From an uncultured Christensenellaceae bacterium (GTDB lineage: Bacteria; Bacillota; Clostridia; Christensenellales; Christensenellaceae): DNA of 9,769 bases. The position numbers were made by a program, and so were the translations under genes. The DNA is taken from contig CAKTFI010000038.1 in NCBI GenBank assembly GCA_934555865.1, positions 1-9,769 of the forward strand. Direction: 5' to 3'. This document shows positions 5,242 to 9,769 of this stretch, in pieces (position 1 is the first letter of the stretch; each line of letters opens with the position of its first letter). The notes under the pieces were generated by a model. The model was not told where the DNA came from, made no database searches, and saw only the letters and a list, made by a program, of their open reading frames with translations.

Positions 5242-6787
5242 TCGGGGAATTTTCCCCCGCCCGGGCGAAAAAGCGGGAAAGGCGCAGAAGGCCCGCCGCG
5301 GAGAGGGCCTCCTCCCGGCATAGCGCGGAAAGCGCCGCCTCCCGGTTGTCGGGGCAGTATTCGACCTCCTTGGAGAACAGCTGCGCGATGCGGCAGGCCC
5401 GGTCGGGCGAAAGCGCGCCGGTGCGGCGGGCTTCGTCCGCCAACAGCAGGCGGAGCAGCGCACAGCTCGCCACGCAAAGCTGCATGGGCAGCAGCACCTC
5501 GCCGTCAAACGCCGCCTTGCCGAAATAGCGAAAGACGAGGTAGACAGCGAACTGCTCGAAAAAGACTTCCGAAGGGAGGCCGTCCGCGTCGGGAAGTGCC
5601 GCGCCGGAAAATGGGAAGGCGGGCGAGGCCGCGGCCGATTCGGGAACGATTTGCATGACCGCGGGTGCGTCGGCGGACACACGATCCTGTGCGGCCGGGG
5701 AGAGGGTTGCTTCCAGTGGGAGGGCGGTGAGGTCGTCGCCTGCCGCCGGGCTGCCCGCGTCCGCCTGAAAAAGCGCAGCAAGCGCCGGGAGCGTCTCCGC
5801 CTGGGCAAGGTCTGCCGCGATCCGATCGAGCAGCGCGCGCCATTCCGGCTCCATGGATTCCTCCGGGGAAAAGGCGGCGACCAGCGCCCGCACTGTGCCG
5901 AGGATGTCCGCCGCGCAGGCGGCAGACTTGGGGGCATCGGAAGTCGGAGAGGCAGTCTGCGCGGCGAAGGACGCTTTCGCATCCCGGGCAAGCGCCGGAG
6001 CGGTTGCTGGGGCGGATGTAGGGCTTTCCGCAGGTTCGGCGTCCACCTTGGCTGCGGGAACGGCCGACATTTCGCCGGGCAGGCCGGTGCAGGTTTGCGT
6101 TGCCGCAGGGCCGGAGGCTTCCGGGGCGGCAGCGACCATGGAGCACAAGCCCCCTTCCTTTGCCGCTTCGTCCAAGATGTCCGTGAACTCTTCGATCGAC
6201 ACGGCCCGGTCGAGACGGGTCTGCACCGCCCGGCAGAGCGCGAGCGCCTGCGCAAGGCGGGAAAAGACGGGAATGCCGCGATCCTGCAAGAGGCGGAACA
6301 GCCGCCCGCGCAGGGTAAACAGCGCGCGGCAGACCGCCGGGTCGGGCGCATCGGCGTCGGCAAAGGGCGCGGGGCCGTCCGCGCAGGAAAGCTGCATGGG
6401 CGCGCGCGTAAGTAGGACGAGGCGGGCGGCCGCCTCGCAGGCGAGCCCCACGCCCATCTCCGCAAAGTCGCCGTATTGCTCGATGTATCGCGGGTGCCGC
6501 GCACAGATCTGACACAGCGATTCGCGGCCGAGTTCCGCATACAGGTCGCACAGATTTTGCGCGTTCAAAAACGGGCAACGCTCCTCCGCCCCCACAAGGC
6601 GGAAATGCGGCGTGCCCCGGGGGTCGATCGCGGCGCGCAGGCGATCGCCGATCTCGCCCGGCTGCGCGAGGTAGCGGGCATAGGAATCCGGGTCGATGTC
6701 AATTTCCCACCCGCGGCAGCAGGTGTCCCGGCAATCCCCGGCCAGGCAGCAAAAGCGGGCGTAATAGCTTGGCGTATAGATCTTCAT
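5216..6787 (-). CDS. fliB: FliB-like lysine N-methylase family protein (cysteine-cluster family) with Ala/Pro-rich insert
   Basis: The family is named for FliB, which methylates flagellin lysines in Salmonella, but most clostridial members are untested. The N-terminal cysteine cluster is clear: FCCLAGDC then TCCRGW (Cys13, 14, 19, 23, 24), followed by CPFLNAQNLC (Cys71, Cys80) and LCQIC..HPR (Cys92, Cys95). The C-terminal region has the family pattern FEQFAVYLVFRYF (410-422), FDGE, and SKEVEYCPDN (472-481). At 523 residues it is longer than the roughly 400 I expect. The excess is mainly an Ala/Pro/Ser-rich stretch at about 219-292 and another near 345-400. I chose ATG 6787 because M-K-I-Y-T-P-S-Y-Y fits the family start; a TTG two codons upstream is possible. 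Neither has a clear ribosome binding site. No flagellar gene is nearby, so the substrate is unknown. Confidence 0.78.
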   Translation of the reverse strand: MKIYTPSYYARFCCLAGDCRDTCCRGWEIDIDPDSYARYLAQPGEIGDRLRAAIDPRGTPHFRLVGAEERCPFLNAQNLCDLYAELGRESLCQICARHPRYIEQYGDFAEMGVGLACEAAARLVLLTRAPMQLSCADGPAPFADADAPDPAVCRALFTLRGRLFRLLQDRGIPVFSRLAQALALCRAVQTRLDRAVSIEEFTDILDEAAKEGGLCSMVAAAPEASGPAATQTCTGLPGEMSAVPAAKVDAEPAESPTSAPATAPALARDAKASFAAQTASPTSDAPKSAACAADILGTVRALVAAFSPEESMEPEWRALLDRIAADLAQAETLPALAALFQADAGSPAAGDDLTALPLEATLSPAAQDRVSADAPAVMQIVPESAAASPAFPFSGAALPDADGLPSEVFFEQFAVYLVFRYFGKAAFDGEVLLPMQLCVASCALLRLLLADEARRTGALSPDRACRIAQLFSKEVEYCPDNREAALSALCREEALSAAGLLRLSRFFARAGENSPIDERHGLC

Positions 6788-6795
6788 AGGCAAAG

Positions 6796-6823
6796 AAAAA
6801 TCCCCGGGGCGTGCGCTCCGGGG
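6796..6823 (-). terminator. Intrinsic terminator after the epimerase-family gene
   Basis: On the minus strand, CCCCGGAGCG (6823-6814) pairs with CGCCCCGGGG (6811-6802) with one A-C mismatch. One base later a run of five T (6800-6796) follows. It starts about 13 bases after the epimerase stop and ends only 8 bases before the ATG of the FliB-like gene. Confidence 0.75.
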
Positions 6824-6836
6824 GAAAGAGTTTTGT

Positions 6837-7706
6837 TCAGGCGAGGACGGTGATGGAATAGCTCACGGAATATTCCTGCCCCGCCTCCAGGCGGATGCAG
6901 CCGGGCTTGTCCTCGAAATTGCCGGTCTCGTCGGTATAGGCGGGCAGGCCGTTCCACGGCTCCAGGCAGAAGAACGGGGCGCGCTTTTTGGGCGGCGTCC
7001 ACAGCGTGAGGTTGGTAAACCCGGTGTAGTCGAAACTTAGCCCCGTGCCGTCGCTCTTTTTGACGAGTTTGACCTTGTGGCTCTTCGGCGCCTTCAACAC
7101 GATGGCGTCCACATCGAAGTCCGCATAGACAATGTCATAGGTATCGCCCTCGATGCGCTTAGCGAGCTTGTAGGCATCGCTGAACAGGCTTTCTGCGTCG
7201 GTATAGTACATGTCGAGGTCCTCCGGCTGCTCAAACACGAGCTTGTAATCCTCGGCGGAGCCGTCGACGCAGTACCCCGCGTGGCCGCCGATGCAGAAGA
7301 CCATGGGCTCCGCGCCCTCGTTTTTCACATGATAGGTCGTGGTGTAGCCCTGCTCCGTGATCTCGTGCGAGACATCCAGGCGGAAGTCGAACGGATATTG
7401 CGCGCGCGTCGCCTCCGAAGCCGAAAGCGTGAAGGTCGCCTTGGTGTCGGTGCAGTCCGAAAGGACGAACTCGCTCTTGCGGGCAAACCCGTGCTTGGTG
7501 GTCAGGGAATATTCCTTGCCGCCGAATTTGACTTTCCAATCCTTGAGCGCGCTGACAAACGGGAACAGCACCGGCGCATGGCCGTTCCAATAGGCCGGAT
7601 CGCCCGTCCAGATGTATTCGCGGCCCTTGTTTTTGTAGGAAATCAACTCGCCGCCGCGCGTGTCGACCACGCCTTCCGCGCAGCCCAGGTGAAGCGTCTT
7701 CTGCAT
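6837..7706 (-). CDS. Aldose 1-epimerase (galactose mutarotase) family protein, LacX-like
   Basis: Predicted cytosolic sugar mutarotase-fold enzyme of 289 residues, normal for the short LacX/YeaD-like branch. These proteins interconvert alpha and beta anomers of hexoses or act on hexose phosphates; the substrate here is not readable. The family landmarks run in order: GGELISYKNKGREYIWTGDP (about 18-37), APVLFPFVSAL (44-54), KHGFAR with His72, IGGHAGY with His142, and CLEPWNGLPAY with Glu249, which matches the catalytic base. There is no signal peptide. ATG 7706 is preceded by AGGAG at 6-base spacing. It has its own promoter (7763-7791) and terminator, so it is probably monocistronic, with the FliB-like gene reached by readthrough. 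It is divergent from metN; the pairing of sugar and methionine genes suggests no shared function. Confidence 0.87.
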   Translation of the reverse strand: MQKTLHLGCAEGVVDTRGGELISYKNKGREYIWTGDPAYWNGHAPVLFPFVSALKDWKVKFGGKEYSLTTKHGFARKSEFVLSDCTDTKATFTLSASEATRAQYPFDFRLDVSHEITEQGYTTTYHVKNEGAEPMVFCIGGHAGYCVDGSAEDYKLVFEQPEDLDMYYTDAESLFSDAYKLAKRIEGDTYDIVYADFDVDAIVLKAPKSHKVKLVKKSDGTGLSFDYTGFTNLTLWTPPKKRAPFFCLEPWNGLPAYTDETGNFEDKPGCIRLEAGQEYSVSYSITVLA

Positions 7707-7762
7707 AAAAAGCTCCTCTCAATCTTTGAAAATAGCGGGCCGGGCGGCCGCGCCTTTCCTTT

Positions 7763-7791
7763 ATTATGCGCCCATTTGGGGATTTGTTCAA
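7763..7791 (-). promoter_or_regulatory. Sigma-A type promoter of the epimerase-family gene
   Basis: On the minus strand, TTGAAC (7791-7786), a 17-base spacer and CATAAT (7768-7763) match the housekeeping consensus well. The expected start is near 7756, giving a leader of about 50 bases. The spacer contains a small dyad, CCCA and TGGG around two A bases, which could be an operator but is too short to claim. Confidence 0.7.
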
Positions 7792-7851
7792 GAGGCTTTT
7801 TCTGCCGCTCCGCCGGGTGGGGAAAAGGCGTCGAAATGCGGTGCTTTTTAC

Positions 7852-7880
7852 TTGAATTCCCAGAACAGGTGTAGTATGAT
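7852..7880 (+). promoter_or_regulatory. Sigma-A type promoter of the metNIQ operon
   Basis: TTGAAT (7852-7857), a 17-base spacer and TATGAT (7875-7880) form a good housekeeping promoter, in an AT-rich patch unlike the flanking genes. Expected transcription start is near 7887, leaving about 100 bases of leader before metN. It is divergent from the epimerase promoter, with about 60 bases between the two -35 boxes. Confidence 0.7.
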
Positions 7881-7886
7881 AATGTA

Positions 7887-7989
7887 AATATTTTATAAAT
7901 GTGGATGTATATGCGCCCTAGAGGCATAAAAATGCATCTGCCGGGCGGGGAGCTTTCACAAAGCCCCCCTCGGGGCAGGAAGAATACGC
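7887..7989 (+). promoter_or_regulatory. Structured metN leader with competing hairpins next to the ribosome binding site
   Basis: The first helix pairs GATGTAT (7904-7910) with ATGCATC (7932-7938), with one G-U pair, stacked on ATGC/GCAT (7911-7914 with 7924-7927) and leaving four unpaired A. Next, GGGG-A-GCTTT (7947-7956) pairs with AAAGC-CCCC (7960-7968). The same C-run can instead pair as GCCCC (7963-7967) with GGGGC (7972-7976), and CTGCC (7938-7942) can pair with GGCAG (7974-7978). The last two touch the metN ribosome binding site AGGAAG (7977-7982). No T-run follows, so control would be translational. It matches no SAM or other riboswitch core that I know. Confidence 0.45.
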
Positions 7990-8015
7990 ATGGAAAACAA
8001 TATCATTCAAATTGA
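7899..8015 (+). CDS. Possible Met-rich leader ORF overlapping the metN start (speculative)
   Basis: A 38-codon ORF begins MWMYMRPRGIKM, with four ATG codons in the first twelve, and ends at TGA 8013-8015, 26 bases inside metN in another frame. No ribosome binding site precedes the first three ATGs, which lie within about 25 bases of the predicted transcription start. ATG 7932 has AGAGG at 7920-7924, but starting there gives a peptide with no further Met. The ATGs also form part of a predicted helix, so RNA structure may explain them. Confidence 0.22.
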   Translation: MWMYMRPRGIKMHLPGGELSQSPPRGRKNTHGKQYHSN

Positions 8016-9015
8016 GAATCTGGAAAAGATCTTCCCGGGCAAGGACAGCACGGTGGTCGCCTTGCAGGGCATCGACCTCGGCATCCGCGCGGGGGAGATC
8101 TTTGGCATCATCGGCTTGTCCGGCGCGGGTAAGAGCACGCTGGTGCGCTGCATGAACCTCCTGGAGCGGCCGACCAGCGGGCGCGTGCTGTTCGACGGGG
8201 TCGATTTGGCGTCGCTTTCGCGGCGGGAGCTTTTGCGGGTGCGGCAATCTATCGGCATGATCTTTCAGGGATTCAACCTGCTTGCGCAGCGCACGGCTCT
8301 TAAAAACATCTGCTATCCGATGGAAATCGCCGGCTGGCCCAAGGCGAAGATGATCGAGCGCGCCAAGGAATTGTTGGACATCGTCGGCCTGCCGGACAAG
8401 GCGGGGGCGTACCCGTCGCAGCTCTCGGGCGGACAGAAGCAGCGCATCGCCATTGCGCGCGCGCTCGCGACCAACCCCAAGGTGCTGCTCTGCGACGAGG
8501 CAACAAGCGCGCTCGACCCGAACACGACGCAGTCCATCCTGCGCCTCTTAAAGGAGATTAACCAGACGATGGGCGTCACGGTCGTCATCATCACGCATGA
8601 GATGCGCGTGATCGAGCGCATCTGCCATCGTGTGGCCGTCATCGATCAGAGCCGGATCGTCGAGATGGGCGATGTGCAGGAGGTATTCCGCCGCCCGCAG
8701 TCGGCGATTGCAAAGCAGCTCATCCTCCCGCAGGGCGGGGCGGTGGAACGCATGGCGGGGAGCCGGACGGTGCGCATCGTGTTTGACGGGATGTCCTCGT
8801 TCGAACCGGTCATTTCCAACATGACGCTGGAATGCCGCACGCCGGTCAACATCCTGTTCGCGGACACGAAAAATATCGACGGAAAAGCCTTTGGGCATAT
8901 GATCCTGCAATTGCCGGAGGACGCGGCGGCGATCGAGCGCATCCGGGCATATCTGGAAAGCCGCGGCATCACATATAAGGAGGAAGAGCCGAATGTTCAC
9001 ACCGCAAATGCTTAA
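7990..9015 (+). CDS. metN: Methionine ABC transporter ATP-binding protein
   Basis: ATPase subunit of the MetNIQ importer; two MetN subunits power uptake of L- or D-methionine through MetI. The 341 residues show Walker A GLSGAGKST (42-50), Q-loop Gln93, the signature LSGGQKQR (145-152), Walker B VLLCDE (165-170) and the switch His203. A C-terminal NIL domain (about 262-335) is the family hallmark: it binds methionine and inhibits transport when the cell is replete. This domain and the MetI/MetQ neighbours favour methionine over other amino acids, although related D-Met or Met-sulfoxide uptake is possible. ATG 7990 follows AGGAAG at 7-base spacing. The gene overlaps metI by 23 bases. Its leader is structured and may carry translational control. 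Confidence 0.95.
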   Translation: MENNIIQIENLEKIFPGKDSTVVALQGIDLGIRAGEIFGIIGLSGAGKSTLVRCMNLLERPTSGRVLFDGVDLASLSRRELLRVRQSIGMIFQGFNLLAQRTALKNICYPMEIAGWPKAKMIERAKELLDIVGLPDKAGAYPSQLSGGQKQRIAIARALATNPKVLLCDEATSALDPNTTQSILRLLKEINQTMGVTVVIITHEMRVIERICHRVAVIDQSRIVEMGDVQEVFRRPQSAIAKQLILPQGGAVERMAGSRTVRIVFDGMSSFEPVISNMTLECRTPVNILFADTKNIDGKAFGHMILQLPEDAAAIERIRAYLESRGITYKEEEPNVHTANA

Positions 9016-9658
9016 ACTGCTTGGAACGGGGATCCTGGAATCCCTGTATATGACGCTGGTTGCGACTTTTCTCGCGTACCTGTTCGGGCTGCCGCTCGGG
9101 TTGGTGCTTTCGGTGACGGATAAGGAAGGCATCCGCCCCGTTCGCCCGCTCAACGCGGTGCTCGGGTTTTTGGTGAACCTGCTGCGGTCGGTGCCGTTCA
9201 TCATCCTGTTGGTCGCGATCATCCCGTTCACGCGCAAGATTGTGGGCACCTCCATCGGGTCGACCGCGACGATCGTGCCGCTCGTGGTGTCGGCCATCCC
9301 CTTTGTGGCGCGCATGGTCGAATCCTCCATCAAGGAGGTCGACGCCGGCGTGATCGAGGCGGCACAGGCGATGGGCACCCCGACCTTTCGGATCGTGACG
9401 AAGGTGCTCGTGCCGGAGGCAATGCCTTCGCTGCTCACGGGCGCGGCCATCGCGGTGACGACCATCCTTGGGTATTCGGCGATGGCGGGCTTTGTCGGCG
9501 GCGGCGGCCTGGGCACGATTGCCATCAACTATGGATATTACCGCTATCAGACGGATGTCATGCTGGTCACGGTGGCGCTGTTGGTCATCATCGTGCAGCT
9601 CTTTCAGGAGGTCGGCATGCGCATCGCGCACAAGGCGGATAAACGCGTAAAATCATAA
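8993..9658 (+). CDS. metI: Methionine ABC transporter permease
   Basis: Membrane channel subunit of the MetNIQ importer. The 221 residues match the usual MetI length and contain about five hydrophobic segments (near 13-40, 56-79, 89-106, 146-168 and 187-205). The EAA loop that docks on MetN is VIEAAQAMGTPTFRIVTKVL (120-139). A Gly-rich stretch, AGFVGGGGLGTIAINYGY (165-182), is typical of MetI. ATG 8993 is preceded by AAGGAGG, a very strong site lying inside metN, so metI is translated from its own site within the overlap. The metQ gene follows after an 18-base gap, completing a standard metN-metI-metQ operon. Function is secure by family and order. Confidence 0.95.
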   Translation: MFTPQMLKLLGTGILESLYMTLVATFLAYLFGLPLGLVLSVTDKEGIRPVRPLNAVLGFLVNLLRSVPFIILLVAIIPFTRKIVGTSIGSTATIVPLVVSAIPFVARMVESSIKEVDAGVIEAAQAMGTPTFRIVTKVLVPEAMPSLLTGAAIAVTTILGYSAMAGFVGGGGLGTIAINYGYYRYQTDVMLVTVALLVIIVQLFQEVGMRIAHKADKRVKS

Positions 9659-9676
9659 TCAAAGGAGATTATTGGT

Positions 9677-9769
9677 ATGAAAAGATTTACAGCACTCGTT
9701 TTGTCGCTCTGCCTGCTGGTTTGCCTGGCGGCCGGCTGCGGCAAGAAGAAGGAAGACAATGTGTCCGGG
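9677..9769 (+). CDS. metQ: Methionine-binding lipoprotein MetQ (N-terminal 31 codons only)
   Basis: This is the start of the expected substrate-binding lipoprotein of the importer, cut by the right edge. The 31 visible codons give a lipoprotein signal peptide: MKR, a hydrophobic core, and a lipobox ending Ala-Ala-Gly-Cys with the lipid-accepting Cys21, then a charged GKKKED linker. AAAGGAG (9661-9667) stands 9 bases before the ATG, and metI ends 18 bases upstream. No binding-domain sequence is visible, so the MetQ call rests on operon position and the lipoprotein signal rather than on homology. Confidence 0.8.
   Translation, partial: MKRFTALVLSLCLLVCLAAGCGKKKEDNVSG

Noticed and set aside
5155..6540. 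461-codon Arg/Pro/Ser-rich frame overlapping the FliB-like gene on the same strand
   Set aside because: Its composition (Arg, Pro and Ser runs) is typical of an out-of-frame reading of GC-rich DNA, while the other frame has the conserved Cys cluster and C-terminal family motifs.
7769..7785. CCCA/TGGG dyad in the epimerase promoter spacer as an operator
   Set aside because: Four-base arms are too short to separate from chance.
7887..7989. S-box (SAM-I) or other SAM riboswitch upstream of metN
   Set aside because: Expected from the genes, but I could not find the conserved SAM-I core or its four-way junction, nor a terminator with a T-run before metN.
1..9769. CRISPR array, insertion sequence, phage or tRNA/rRNA gene
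   Set aside because: No spaced direct repeats, transposase-like ORF, attachment-site duplication or cloverleaf was found on reading both strands.

Overview
The window is high-GC, gene-dense DNA from a Gram-positive Clostridia-type bacterium, probably an Oscillospiraceae-like gut lineage. That is an inference from the strong AGGAGG ribosome binding sites, the GC-rich codon use, A/T-flanked intrinsic terminators, a lipoprotein-type MetQ, and an OmpR/PhoB two-component pair next to a membrane-anchored HtrA. No rRNA, tRNA, CRISPR array, insertion sequence or phage gene is visible.

Layout. Left block, + strand: the 3' part of an HtrA-like serine protease (1-1473, open at the left edge), its terminator (1482-1513), an extended -10 promoter abutting that terminator, then a response regulator (1604-2281) overlapping a sensor kinase (2274-3569). 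The kinase stop codon lies in the loop of a terminator that also serves the convergent gene. Middle block, - strand, in transcription order: an aldose-1-epimerase-family protein (7706-6837), a FliB-like lysine methylase-family protein (6787-5216) and cysteinyl-tRNA synthetase cysS (5017-3599). Right block, + strand: the methionine ABC importer metN (7990-9015), metI (8993-9658) and metQ (from 9677, cut by the right edge). The epimerase and metN are divergent and each has a well-formed sigma-A type promoter in the 283-base gap.

The most interesting part is upstream of cysS. A promoter straddling the end of the FliB-like gene is followed by a 29-codon leader ORF with a good ribosome binding site. 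It begins Met-Cys-Arg-Cys, and all three of its Cys codons are the TGT codon that is rare in this window. A perfect 11-bp hairpin with a T-run follows, ending only 23 bases before the cysS ATG, so transcription must pass through a terminator to reach cysS. This has the architecture of a cysteine-responsive, leader-peptide attenuator in front of an aminoacyl-tRNA synthetase. I see no T-box core.

The metN leader has a parallel oddity: competing hairpins next to the metN ribosome binding site, and an overlapping ORF with four Met codons in its first twelve (but no ribosome binding site). Two sulfur-amino-acid genes in one window may therefore each have amino-acid-coded leaders. The cysS case is well supported by sequence layout; the metN case is speculative.
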